DNA from: JAVBMJ01 sp031551275
GTDB taxonomy: Bacteria; Bacteroidota; Bacteroidia; Bacteroidales; Rikenellaceae
DNA: 64,000 bases
Direction: 5' to 3'
Assembly (NCBI GenBank): GCA_031551275.1
Contig: JAVBNX010000001.1
Location: 266,831 to 330,830 of the forward strand
Under the pieces are notes generated by a model. The model was given only the letters and a program-made list of their open reading frames with translations, did not search any database and was not told where the DNA came from. The position numbers were made by a program, and so were the translations under genes. Shown in pieces: positions 42,214-50,578 of this stretch (positions are counted from its first letter, which is position 1; each line of letters begins with the position of its first letter).

Positions 42214-44112
42214 TTACTCGACGGAGATTGTATAGTCGTTTTTGTACATGACCAGCACCCAATGTTCATTTACAATTGAGCCGTTACGCTGCTGCTCGAA
42301 ATCGTAGGGGGTTTGCAGCAGGTTTTGCGACGCCTTGTCGAGCCTGGAGGCCAGCGAGGAGCCTTCGGTGTGCATGGCGGCGACGGTCATTTTGACCGCG
42401 TCGTAGCCCCGGTAGGCGTAGAGGCTGGGCAGGGCGTTGAAGGCGTTGATGTACTTGCGGTCGAATTGCATTACCGCCGGGTCGCTCCGGTCGGCGTAGT
42501 AGGGCGTCACGAAGCAGAGGTTGAGCTTGAAAAAGAGGTTCTTGTCGATGTTGGAGAAGCGCGCCCAACGCGACGAAGCGACCACGCTTACCGGGGCGAT
42601 GCGCTGGCCCCGGGCCGTGGCGTTGTTGATGATCGAGCTGATCCGGGCCAGCAACTCGTCGGCCAGGTTCTCCTCCGAGGAGAGGACCACCAGCAGGTTC
42701 TCCCTGTCGCGGCTCAGGATGCCTTCCAGGGCCGATACGTTCATCTTTTTGGCGTACTCCAACCGCTTGGCCGCCGTTCCCGCCACGGGGACGATCTCGG
42801 CCTCGAACTCCTTATCGTTGTTGGCGGAGGAGATCAGCACGACGTTCTTGTCGCCGATCATCAGGCGGCGCAGCTTGTCGTACTTTTTAGAAGGCAGCGG
42901 GGCCAGTTGGCACAGGTTGGGGCTGGATAGTTTCTCGACCGTGGCCAGCGGGGAGATCAGGGGTATGCCCTTTGTGTCGGCGAAATTCAGCGCCGGGGCC
43001 ATGCACTCCTCGTAGACGGGGCCGATCAGAAGGTCGGTCGCGGCGAAGTCCGCGCGCGAGATGACCTGTTCGACCGATTCGGGGGAGCGGCCCGTGTTGT
43101 AAACGTCCATGCGGGTGGTGTAGCCCATCGCCTTGAGGTCGCCCAATGCGATGAGCGCGCCGCGGTAAAAATCGAAAAAGTTGGATTGGGGCGCATTCTC
43201 GATTTCGATGGGCAGCATCATCGAGACACGCACTTCCTCGCCGCGGGAGAAGACCCTCTCGGCGGGCTCGGGTTTGCGGCCGAAGATCGAGGAGAGGAAA
43301 CCGCCGGTCGCGCTCTCGACTGCCATCGGATCCGTTGCCTGCGCCGTGGTTTGCTGCGCCTGTCCGGTTTGCGTACTCCAGGGGGCGGGGGCTTGGCCGG
43401 GCTGGCCGGTTTGCGTGCCCTGGCCGTTAGTCTGCGTGGGCGGGGTCATCGCGACGCCCTCCTTGTTGGGAATTTTAAGGATCGAGCCCGCCCTGAGGCC
43501 GTCCTTCACGTCGTTCAGGGCCTCGATCTCGGCCTGGGGGAGGTGGTAGATGCGGCTGATCGAGAACAGGGTCTGGCCCTTCTGGACCAGGTGGTAGGTG
43601 TAGCTGTCCGAAACGGTGTTCAGCGCCTCGGCGTAGTCGCTCCACTCCCTGGCGATCTCGGGCTCGGAGGTCGTGCCCATGCTCTTTTTGCGGATCAGAA
43701 GCGTCTGCCCCAGGCTCAGGATCGCGGGGTCGAGCCCCGGATTGTCCTCCACGAGCGTGGCGACCGGAAGGCCGAACCTGCGGGCGATCGAGTAGCTGGT
43801 CTCGCCCTTGTTGACGATGTACTCCTCGAAGATGCGCGCCTGCTGCCGTTCGTTGAGCTGCTTGGGTTGCTTGGCCGGGATCTTCAACGCCTGGCCGGCC
43901 TGGATCCCCTCGCGGGCGGCCGGGTTGGCCACGTAGATCTCGTTCTGGGTAACGTCGTACAGGCGGGCCAAAGAGTAGACCGTCTGGCCCGGCTCGACCG
44001 TATGGACGTAATAGACCTCGCCGTCGACGTGCACGACGCTCGACGAACGGGTCTGGGCCTGCGCCAAAGTAAAGCTGAGGGTCAGCAGCAGGGCGGTCAG
44101 GATGCGTTTCAT
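42214..44112 (-). CDS. LysM-repeat protein fused to a Leu/Ile/Val-binding-type periplasmic domain
   Basis: A 632-residue exported protein (signal MKRILTALLLTLSFTLAQAQ). Three LysM repeats follow at about residues 28-75, 90-138 and 170-215; each has the YTV..GQT..SIAR..L pattern, as in VEPGQTVYSLARLYDV. LysM domains bind peptidoglycan or chitin-like sugars. A Gln/Pro/Thr-rich linker (about 225-265) leads to a Peripla_BP_6 domain of the LivJ class (VSMMLPIEIENAPQSNFFDF, ATDLLIGPVYEECMAPAL, AYRGYDAVKMTVAAMHTEGS). There is no ABC permease or ATPase nearby, so this is probably not a transport protein but a cell-wall-attached binding or sensing protein. Its ATG overlaps the exonuclease stop by four bases (ATGA). 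Confidence 0.85.
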   Translation of the reverse strand: MKRILTALLLTLSFTLAQAQTRSSSVVHVDGEVYYVHTVEPGQTVYSLARLYDVTQNEIYVANPAAREGIQAGQALKIPAKQPKQLNERQQARIFEEYIVNKGETSYSIARRFGLPVATLVEDNPGLDPAILSLGQTLLIRKKSMGTTSEPEIAREWSDYAEALNTVSDSYTYHLVQKGQTLFSISRIYHLPQAEIEALNDVKDGLRAGSILKIPNKEGVAMTPPTQTNGQGTQTGQPGQAPAPWSTQTGQAQQTTAQATDPMAVESATGGFLSSIFGRKPEPAERVFSRGEEVRVSMMLPIEIENAPQSNFFDFYRGALIALGDLKAMGYTTRMDVYNTGRSPESVEQVISRADFAATDLLIGPVYEECMAPALNFADTKGIPLISPLATVEKLSSPNLCQLAPLPSKKYDKLRRLMIGDKNVVLISSANNDKEFEAEIVPVAGTAAKRLEYAKKMNVSALEGILSRDRENLLVVLSSEENLADELLARISSIINNATARGQRIAPVSVVASSRWARFSNIDKNLFFKLNLCFVTPYYADRSDPAVMQFDRKYINAFNALPSLYAYRGYDAVKMTVAAMHTEGSSLASRLDKASQNLLQTPYDFEQQRNGSIVNEHWVLVMYKNDYTISVE

Positions 44113-44876
44113 TTTTTCAACTCGCGGAGCTTGATCTCCGTGATTACTTTGAGGGTGTATTTGGGGAAGTCGCCGTTCATCATCCAGGCGTAGTAGCCCG
44201 AGTCCTCGCGGAAGACCTCGGCCACGCGGCGGCCCTTGTACTTGCCGAAGGCGAAGATTTCGTGGCCCTTATCGTCGTACTGGATCCGCCCGGCGTAGTC
44301 GGCGTTCTCGCCCATCGACGAGAAGGTCGCCAGCGCGTCCACGTCGTTCCCCAGGTCGGGGTAGCGGTCGAGCTGCGATTCGAGCACGTCGAGGGTGGCC
44401 AGCGTGTCGGCCTCGGCGCCGTGGGCGCCCTCCAACTCCTTGCCGCAATAGAACTGGTAGGCGGCCGAGAGGGTCCGTTGCTCCTTTTTATGGAAAATAT
44501 TCTGCACGTCGACCATCTTGCGCTTCTTGAAGTCGACGTCCACCCCCGCCCGGAGGAACTCCTCGGCCAGGACCGGGATATCGAAGCGGTTGGAGTTGTA
44601 CCCCGCAAAGTCGCACCCCTCGATGTAGGCGGCCAGCGATTTGGCGATCTCGCGGAACTTCGGGCAATCCTTCACGTCCTCGTCCGTGATGCCGTGGACG
44701 GCTGACGCCGCCTCGGGAATGTGCATCTCGGGGTTGAGCCGCCGGGTCTTCACCTCGCGGCTCTGGTCGGGCATCACCTTGACCAGGGACATCTCCACGA
44801 TCCGGTCCTTGGCCGCATCGGTCCCGGTGGTCTCCAGGTCAAGGAAAATGATGGGGTTTTTGAGGTTGAGCTTCAT
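44109..44876 (-). CDS. DnaQ-type 3'-5' exonuclease (DNA polymerase III epsilon-like)
   Basis: A 255-residue DEDDh exonuclease starting at MKLNLKNPII. The residues are in order: Asp and Glu in IIFLDLETTGTD (motif I), GYNSNRFDIPVL (motif II), and His-Asp in HGAEADTLATLDVL (motif III). A C-terminal 70-residue extension with YDDKGHEIFAFGKYKGRRV resembles the DUF3820-like tail seen on many Bacteroidota exonucleases. It overlaps the dnaN stop (TAATG junction at 44874-44878), so clamp and exonuclease are translationally coupled, which fits a proofreading or repair role with the sliding clamp. The polymerase partner is not in the window. Confidence 0.9.
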   Translation of the reverse strand: MKLNLKNPIIFLDLETTGTDAAKDRIVEMSLVKVMPDQSREVKTRRLNPEMHIPEAASAVHGITDEDVKDCPKFREIAKSLAAYIEGCDFAGYNSNRFDIPVLAEEFLRAGVDVDFKKRKMVDVQNIFHKKEQRTLSAAYQFYCGKELEGAHGAEADTLATLDVLESQLDRYPDLGNDVDALATFSSMGENADYAGRIQYDDKGHEIFAFGKYKGRRVAEVFREDSGYYAWMMNGDFPKYTLKVITEIKLRELKK

Positions 44877-46003
44877 TACCCGTTGATCATCATAGGCATA
44901 AGCAACATTAAAGTGTCGCTCGTTTGCTTGTCGTCGTAAACGGGTTTGAAGACGCCTGCGCGGGTCGAATCGGCCAGCTCGACCATTACCGAGGGGGTCT
45001 CGATGTTGGAGAGGATCTCGACCAGGAAGGTCGATTTGAAACCGATCTCGATCCGATCGCCCTCGTAGCTGCACGCCAGGGCCTCGTTGGCGGAGACCGA
45101 GTTGTCGAGGTCCTGCGCGGTCAGGTCGATCTGGTTGGCCTTGATCTCCAAACGGATCAGGTTGGTCGCTGGGTTAGAGCAGACGGCCACGCGGCGGATG
45201 CAGTTCAGAAGTTCGGCCCGGTCGACCAGCACGTGGTTGGGGTTATTGGCCGGGATCACGGCGTTGTAGTTGGGGTAGTTGCCCTCGATCAAGCGGCAGA
45301 TCAACAGGCTGTTGGACAGGGCGAACATGGCGTTCTTCTTATCGAAGCTTACCTTGATCGGCTCCTGCTCCCTGTGCAGCACGCTGCGCAGCAGGTTGGC
45401 CGGTTTCTTGGGCAGGATAAAGGCCGAAGCGGCCTCGCCGCCCCCCTCCTGGGTGGTGTGGCGGACCAGCTTGTGGGCGTCGGTGGCCACAAAGGTCGCG
45501 CTGCCGGGCTCGATGTTGATGTACACGCCGTTCATCACGGGGCGCAACTCGTCGTCCGCGGTGGCGAAGATGCACTTGTTGATCCCGGTCAACAGGGTGT
45601 CGGGCTCGAAGTCGATCTGTTGCTTCTCCTCGGAGAGCTCGGGAAGGGTCGGGTAACCGATCGCGGGGGTGCCGGGCAGGGCCAGCGAGCCCGACTTCCA
45701 GATCATCTTGATCTCGCTGGTCGCGGCGTTGACTTCCAGGGTCAAAGGCTGCTCGGAGAACTCCTTCAACGAGTCGAGCATCAGCTTGGCGGGGGCGGCC
45801 ACGGAGCCCTCCTTCTCGACCTTGTCGACCTTCAGGCTCCCGACCAGGGTGGTTTCCAGGTCGGAGGCGGTCACTTTCAGGGTGTCGCCCGCAAGCTCCA
45901 GCAAGAAGTTGTCGAGGATGGGCAGGCTGTTTTTGCTGCTGATGACTTTGCCTACGGTTTGCAGCAGGGAGAGCAAAGAGGAGGAGGATACGACGAATTT
46001 CAT
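44876..46003 (-). CDS. dnaN: DNA polymerase III beta subunit (sliding clamp)
   Basis: A 375-residue sliding clamp with the usual three-domain layout. The start MKFVVSSSSLLSLLQTVGKV is the typical N-terminus, followed by NSLPILDNFLLEL, and in domain II by FATADDELRPVMNGVYINIE. Domain III contains CRLIEGNYPNYNAVIP and ends with the clamp C-terminus TLMLLMPMMING, which forms the edge of the partner-binding pocket. Length is standard. A TATTTTTG box lies 39 bases upstream on the minus strand. dnaA is not adjacent, as is usual in Bacteroidota. It leads an operon with the DnaQ-type exonuclease and the LysM protein. Confidence 0.97.
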   Translation of the reverse strand: MKFVVSSSSLLSLLQTVGKVISSKNSLPILDNFLLELAGDTLKVTASDLETTLVGSLKVDKVEKEGSVAAPAKLMLDSLKEFSEQPLTLEVNAATSEIKMIWKSGSLALPGTPAIGYPTLPELSEEKQQIDFEPDTLLTGINKCIFATADDELRPVMNGVYINIEPGSATFVATDAHKLVRHTTQEGGGEAASAFILPKKPANLLRSVLHREQEPIKVSFDKKNAMFALSNSLLICRLIEGNYPNYNAVIPANNPNHVLVDRAELLNCIRRVAVCSNPATNLIRLEIKANQIDLTAQDLDNSVSANEALACSYEGDRIEIGFKSTFLVEILSNIETPSVMVELADSTRAGVFKPVYDDKQTSDTLMLLMPMMING

Positions 46004-46042
46004 GGGATTATCTGTTTTTCTTTTTTACGATGGTATATTTTG

Positions 46043-46050
46043 CAAAAATA
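46043..46050 (-). promoter_or_regulatory. -7 promoter box (TATTTTTG) of dnaN
   Basis: An exact TAnnTTTG match on the minus strand, in the 53-base gap between the nucleoside phosphorylase stop and dnaN. It is 39 bases from the dnaN ATG. Confidence 0.5.
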
Positions 46051-46056
46051 GCAATT

Positions 46057-46941
46057 TTACTCCAAACGGGCTAATTTTTCCAGGGCGGTTTCGATCATTT
46101 TATCAACAAAATTACCATAATTAGCGTTTGCGTCGTGGCGGGCCCTCTGGGCGATGATCGTGCAGATCGTGGCGGCCCGGTGGCCCATCAGTTTGCCCAG
46201 GCCGGCTAAGGCGGAGCCCTCCATCTCGAAATTGGTAATCTTCCTCCCGTGGAAATCGAACGAGGCGATCTTGTCGTTCAGGCCGAGGTCGGCAGGGGCC
46301 AGCCTGACGTAGCGGCCCTGGGGGGCGTAGAAGCCCGGTGCGGAGATGGTAATCCCCTCGGTGGTCACGTCCTTGAAATGCTCTAAAAGGCCCTTGTCCG
46401 CGTCGATGAAATAGGGCTTGGGCAGCAGGTCGCTCCATTGGGTGTGTTTGATAAAGGCCTTTTCGATCTCCAGATCGCACACCTCGTTGCGCCCGGCGTA
46501 GTAGTTCAAAAGGCCATCGAAGCCCACCGAGGTACGGGAAAATAAAAGCGTGCCGAGTTCGATATCGGATTGCAGGCCCCCGGAGGTCCCCAGGCGGACC
46601 AGCGTGAGCACGCGTTTTTCGGGCTTCACGGTGCGGCTCTTAAAGTCGATGTTGGCCAGCGCGTCGAGTTCGGTAACCACAATATCGATGTTGTCCGTGC
46701 CGATCCCGGTGGAGAGCACGGTCATGCGTTTGCCTTTGTAAGTGCCGGTTACTGTGATGAATTCCCGGTTACTGACCTTCATTTCGGTCTTTTCGAAGTA
46801 GGAGGCCACCTTCCCCACCCGGGACGGGTCGCCGACCAGGATTACCGTGTCGGCGAGCTGGTGGGGCATTAAATGAAGATGAAATATCGAACCGTCGGAG
46901 TTGATAATCAACTCGGAGGGGGGGATGATCCGGTTTTCCAT
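46057..46941 (-). CDS. nucleoside phosphorylase (uridine/purine phosphorylase family)
   Basis: A 294-residue cytoplasmic enzyme of the PNP_UDP_1 family, which splits nucleosides with phosphate into base and ribose-1-phosphate. The phosphate-binding motif is VGDPSRVGK near residue 37. RLGTSGGLQ near residue 112 is the G-T-S/C-G loop, and the ribose-binding Glu-Met-Glu is in NFEMEGSAL near residue 241. The purine/uridine-type base loop is FYAPQGRYVR. The length is a little above Escherichia coli Udp (253), owing to an N-terminal extension and a central insertion. It precedes dnaN by 53 bases on the same strand, so some read-through is possible. Uridine phosphorylase is the likelier name, but base specificity is not certain. 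Confidence 0.85.
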   Translation of the reverse strand: MENRIIPPSELIINSDGSIFHLHLMPHQLADTVILVGDPSRVGKVASYFEKTEMKVSNREFITVTGTYKGKRMTVLSTGIGTDNIDIVVTELDALANIDFKSRTVKPEKRVLTLVRLGTSGGLQSDIELGTLLFSRTSVGFDGLLNYYAGRNEVCDLEIEKAFIKHTQWSDLLPKPYFIDADKGLLEHFKDVTTEGITISAPGFYAPQGRYVRLAPADLGLNDKIASFDFHGRKITNFEMEGSALAGLGKLMGHRAATICTIIAQRARHDANANYGNFVDKMIETALEKLARLE

Positions 46942-47000
46942 GATAGAATTATTGTATAATTTGCGATAAAATTAGTTAATTTGTGCAAAATTTCAAAACC

Positions 47001-48383
47001 ATGACACTTATCAAATCCATATCCGGGATCAGGGGGACGATCGGGGGCGAGCAGGGGGACAACCTGACACCGGCCGACGTACTCAAATTCACGACCGCTT
47101 ACGCACGCTGGCTCAAAGAGATGCACCCCAACAAAAGCCTGAAGGCCGTGGTCGGCAGGGACGCGCGGATCTCGGGGCCGATGGTCCAGTCGTTGGTGCA
47201 GGGCGCGCTGATGGGCTGCGGGGTCGATGTGATCGACGCGGGGCTGTGCACCACCCCGGGGGTCGAAATGGCGGTCATCCTGGAGAACGCCGACGGCGGG
47301 ATCATCATCACGGCCAGCCACAACCCCGGGCAATGGAACGCCCTCAAACTGCTCAACGAGCGGGGCGAGTTCCTCAACGCGGCCAACGGGCAGCGGATAC
47401 TGGAACTGGCGGCGGACGAATCGTACGTCTACCCGCAGATCGAAGGCATAGGCAAGCTCCTTTTCGCCAAATCCTACGACCAGGAGCACATCGACCGGGT
47501 GCTGGCGCTAAAAGACGTCGACGTGGAGGCGGTCAGGGCCAAGAAGTTCAAGGTTGCCGTCGACGCGGTCAACTCGGTGGGCGGGGTGGTTATCCCCGAG
47601 CTTCTGAGGCAGATGGGCGTCGAGGTCGTCGAGTTGTACTGCACCCCCGACGGCAAATTCCCCCACAACCCCGAGCCCCTGCCCGACCACCTCAAGGAGT
47701 TGAGGGCCACGGTCGTAAAGACGGGCGCGGACCTCGGCGTATCGGTCGACCCCGACGTGGACAGGCTGGCGCTGGTGTGCGAGAACGGCGAGATGTTCGG
47801 CGAGGAGTACACGCTGGTCGCCGTGGCGGACTACATTTTATCGAAAACGCCCGGCAATACGGTCTCCAACCTGAGCTCATCGCGCGCGTTGAGCGACGTG
47901 ACCCTGGCGCATGGAGGCAAGTACGCCGCGGCGGCCGTTGGCGAGGTCAACGTGGTCGAGAAGATGAAGCAGACCGGCGCCGTGATCGGCGGCGAGGGCA
48001 ACGGGGGGGTCATCTTCCCGGCGCTGCACTACGGGCGCGACGCGCTGGTGGGCGTGGCCCTGTTCCTAACCCACCTGGCGCGGTCGGGCAAAACGGTGTC
48101 GCAGATGCGGGCGGAATACCCCGCCTACTATATGTCCAAGAATAAGATCGAACTGACCCCCGGCATCGACGTGGACGGGATCCTGCTCAAGATGAAGGAG
48201 GCCTACAAAGAGGAGCGCGTGACCGATATCGACGGCGTGAAGATCGATTTCAAGGATTGCTGGGCCCACTTGCGCAAATCGAACACCGAGCCCATCATCC
48301 GCATCTACACCGAAGCCAAGACCCAACCGCAGGCCGATGAACTGGCCCAAAAGATGGTCGCAAGGATCAAAGAGCTAATCTAA
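47001..48383 (+). CDS. glmM: phosphoglucosamine mutase (phosphohexomutase family)
   Basis: A 460-residue alpha-D-phosphohexomutase starting at MTLIKSISGIRGTIGG; an upstream in-frame GTG (46983) adds six unlikely residues. The phospho-serine Ser106 is in TASHNPGQWN. The metal loop is VDPDVDRLAL near residue 250, the sugar-binding loop is GGEGNGGVIFP near residue 330, and the phosphate-binding end is RKSNTEPIIRIYTEAK. The SGIRG start is shared by Bacteroidota GlmM proteins, which make glucosamine-1-phosphate for peptidoglycan and LPS. A phosphomannomutase is a possible alternative, of interest because manC lies further downstream. The secreted-protein gene starts only 17 bases later and may share its message. 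Confidence 0.9.
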   Translation: MTLIKSISGIRGTIGGEQGDNLTPADVLKFTTAYARWLKEMHPNKSLKAVVGRDARISGPMVQSLVQGALMGCGVDVIDAGLCTTPGVEMAVILENADGGIIITASHNPGQWNALKLLNERGEFLNAANGQRILELAADESYVYPQIEGIGKLLFAKSYDQEHIDRVLALKDVDVEAVRAKKFKVAVDAVNSVGGVVIPELLRQMGVEVVELYCTPDGKFPHNPEPLPDHLKELRATVVKTGADLGVSVDPDVDRLALVCENGEMFGEEYTLVAVADYILSKTPGNTVSNLSSSRALSDVTLAHGGKYAAAAVGEVNVVEKMKQTGAVIGGEGNGGVIFPALHYGRDALVGVALFLTHLARSGKTVSQMRAEYPAYYMSKNKIELTPGIDVDGILLKMKEAYKEERVTDIDGVKIDFKDCWAHLRKSNTEPIIRIYTEAKTQPQADELAQKMVARIKELI

Positions 48384-48400
48384 AAAATAACCCACTCACT

Positions 48401-49474
48401 ATGAAAAAAATCGTTATTACCGCCGCCCTGGCCCTCGCGGCCTTTACCGCCTCGGCGCAAAAGGGCCTGCAATACGACAGCCTGAGCAACTTCGTCGGGC
48501 AAAACCCCAGCCTCTACAAAGGCCAGACGCTCTACATCAAGGAGAACGCCGCAGCCCAGGCCGCCAAGGGCTACGAGGGCTTCGGCATCTCGCCCGACTT
48601 CGACCGGGGGCCCTACGGACGCAACGTCTACGCCCCGGTCAAGAGCGCGTCAGGCACGACGGTGTCCAACTACCAGAAACTCAAGGACCAGTACGTGACC
48701 GTGACCAACGTCTACACACACACCAACGAGGCCTCCACCCGCAACGCGATCTCCAACTACCTGCAACTGGTGGACAACGACGGCGAGACCTTCTACTACG
48801 GTTACGACGCCTTTACCCCGGAGAGCTTCAACAACACCTTCGTGGTGGTGGGCTTCTTCGAAAAGTCGAAGTCGGCGCTCATCGGGCACGAATTCCTCTT
48901 CACGGGGCGCGAGACCCAGAGCGTAGAGAACTACAAGGGGTTGCGCGATTTGGCCTCAGGCAGCAAGCGTACCGACGTGAAGGCCAACACCTCGTGGCGC
49001 TGCACCGACGTGTCGATCGACGACAGCGCCAACCCCCGCGTGGTAGCCGTTTTGGAGAATCCCGACCTGGGCAAGGTCTACGTCGCGGTGGAGGACCTCC
49101 AGAACACCTCCTCGCCCAACGCCAAGTTTACCACCTCGGGTGCGGTAGCCGCCATGGCGGCCGCCGACAAGCAGCGCTCGAGTGACCAGCAAAGGGCCTA
49201 CAACGACCGGCTGGCCGAGTACCAGGCGCGCTTCGGGGAGACCAACGGCAAGCTGATCGCCGACGGCAAGGTCGCCGAAGGCATGACCAAGGAGATGGTT
49301 ACCCTGGCCAAAGGCACGCCCATCAATTCGAGCAACTTCAAGCAGAACAACGTCGACGTGGAGCAATGGAACTACGACGACGGCTGGTCGTTCTACTTCC
49401 GCAACGGGAAGGTCTACAAGACCAACTACGTGCCGCCCTACAAGTCGGGCTTCTCGTTGATCGACCCCAAATAG
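48401..49474 (+). CDS. secreted protein of unknown function with BamE/SmpA-like C-terminal region
   Basis: A 357-residue exported protein (signal MKKIVITAALALAAFTASA). The N-terminal 200 residues are not recognisable to me; they are rich in aromatic and Asp residues (QYDSLSNFVGQNPSLYKGQT, GISPDFDRGPYGRNVY). An acidic/Gln/Arg stretch (about 245-275) may be a helix. The last 75 residues fit the BamE/OmlA pattern: IADGKVAEGMTKEMVTLAKG then TPINSS...WNYDDGWSFYF followed by RNGKV. BamE proteins have GMTKEQV..LLG.P...W.Y....FYFENGKV. BamE itself is a small outer-membrane assembly lipoprotein, but here the fold sits on a longer protein. It may be co-transcribed with glmM. No function is proposed. 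Confidence 0.72.
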   Translation: MKKIVITAALALAAFTASAQKGLQYDSLSNFVGQNPSLYKGQTLYIKENAAAQAAKGYEGFGISPDFDRGPYGRNVYAPVKSASGTTVSNYQKLKDQYVTVTNVYTHTNEASTRNAISNYLQLVDNDGETFYYGYDAFTPESFNNTFVVVGFFEKSKSALIGHEFLFTGRETQSVENYKGLRDLASGSKRTDVKANTSWRCTDVSIDDSANPRVVAVLENPDLGKVYVAVEDLQNTSSPNAKFTTSGAVAAMAAADKQRSSDQQRAYNDRLAEYQARFGETNGKLIADGKVAEGMTKEMVTLAKGTPINSSNFKQNNVDVEQWNYDDGWSFYFRNGKVYKTNYVPPYKSGFSLIDPK

Positions 49475-49489
49475 GGGAAACGGGCATAC

Positions 49490-49518
49490 AAAAAGAGCGC
49501 GGATACCGCGCTCTTTTT
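49490..49518. terminator. bidirectional intrinsic terminator
   Basis: A 13-base-pair stem (49490-49502 with 49506-49518) and a 3-base loop ATA, with A5 on one side and T5 on the other. It ends the glmM/secreted-protein message and the convergent beta-barrel gene. Confidence 0.9.
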
Positions 49519-49521
49519 GTT

Positions 49522-50478
49522 TTACCGGGGTCCGAAGGCCAGATACGCCGACAGGGTAACCGATGAAAGCGACATCCGGTCTTCGGATGATTCGGATTTC
49601 CAGGTGTTCCCGTGTTGGTCCGTGGCGCTTCCGATCACTCCGGCCGTCATGGCCAACTGAAAACCGATCGCTGCCTGGGAACCCAGGCGGCCCTCTATCC
49701 CTATGCTCATGCTGGCGCCGAAAGAGGTCCCGGTAAGCTCGAGCCGTTCATCCCCGATACGCATAATATCACTCAGAAAAATGGGGCCGACGCCTATACC
49801 CAATACAGGACTCCATGAAGCACCCCGGTTGCGCATCAAAAACGACGGACCTACAAAAGTGATCCTTTGGGCCTCGGATACATCGTCGGAAGAGTAGCCA
49901 AAGGGGTTGCTTAAAGAGCGGCCGAAGGAGTAACCCGAGGTGTCGCCATAGGAGATAGTATTCCTTACATGATGAACTGTCAGGACCACGCCGTATTGAT
50001 CGTTGAAAAATCCGCCCACGTCCCCATGGATTACCGCCCCGAATCGCTCTTTCGCATCGAGGCTTATACCTTGGGACTCCCCTTTCCCCAACTTGAAGGA
50101 CACTCCGCCGCCGACCGAGAGGCGGAATCCGCCCCGGGGAACACCCCTTTGCTGCCGGTCGGCCCTGGGTTGCTCCATATCCCGGAGGGGCGCACCGGAT
50201 TGCGCGGCGGAGGGGGCAGGGGTAGTGGAAGCGGTAAGGGGCGTCGAGGGAGAGAAAACCACCTTCCCCTCCACCACCAGCGTCGACACATCCCTGAGCT
50301 GGATGGTGCTGCGCTTGACCACTCCGTCATTTTTGACCTGGTAGAGGACGGCCTGGTCTGTCAGCTCCAGGACCAGGCACCGGATGGTGTCGCCTGTGGT
50401 ACGCACGATGATATCCTGGGCGGCGGAGCGCCAGGGAAACAACACGACCAGAAGAAAGATCAGGGTAAATTTTCTCAT
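49522..50478 (-). CDS. small outer-membrane beta-barrel protein candidate
   Basis: A 318-residue protein starting at MRKFTLIFLL (an ATG two codons earlier, 50484, is also possible) with a signal ending SAAQD. A short N-terminal domain, IIVRTTGDTIRCLVLELTDQAVLYQVKNDG with KSTIQLRDVSTL-type strands, is common at the start of Bacteroidota surface proteins. A Ser/Pro/Thr/Ala-rich linker follows (about 75-115). The C-terminal 200 residues alternate hydrophobic and polar residues with Gly, as in FRLSVGGGVSFKLGKG and FGASMSIGIEGRLGSQAAIG, ending in strands (VTLSAYLAFGPR). That fits an 8-strand outer-membrane barrel of the OMP_b-brl type. The final residue is Arg rather than Phe, so the BAM signal is imperfect. 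Function unknown. Confidence 0.7.
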   Translation of the reverse strand: MRKFTLIFLLVVLFPWRSAAQDIIVRTTGDTIRCLVLELTDQAVLYQVKNDGVVKRSTIQLRDVSTLVVEGKVVFSPSTPLTASTTPAPSAAQSGAPLRDMEQPRADRQQRGVPRGGFRLSVGGGVSFKLGKGESQGISLDAKERFGAVIHGDVGGFFNDQYGVVLTVHHVRNTISYGDTSGYSFGRSLSNPFGYSSDDVSEAQRITFVGPSFLMRNRGASWSPVLGIGVGPIFLSDIMRIGDERLELTGTSFGASMSIGIEGRLGSQAAIGFQLAMTAGVIGSATDQHGNTWKSESSEDRMSLSSVTLSAYLAFGPR

Positions 50479-50578
50479 AGGCATTCAATCGGTTACTTTC
50501 CGTTCAAAGTAAAGATAACGATTTTATGCCGTTTACAGCCGGAAATCTAACCGGAAAGGGCAAACTTAACTTTGGGGA

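Noticed and set aside
46961..46983. Promoter box TTAATTTG before glmM
   Set aside because: One mismatch to TAnnTTTG, and the nearest TTTG is only 12 bases upstream; not strong enough to list as a feature.
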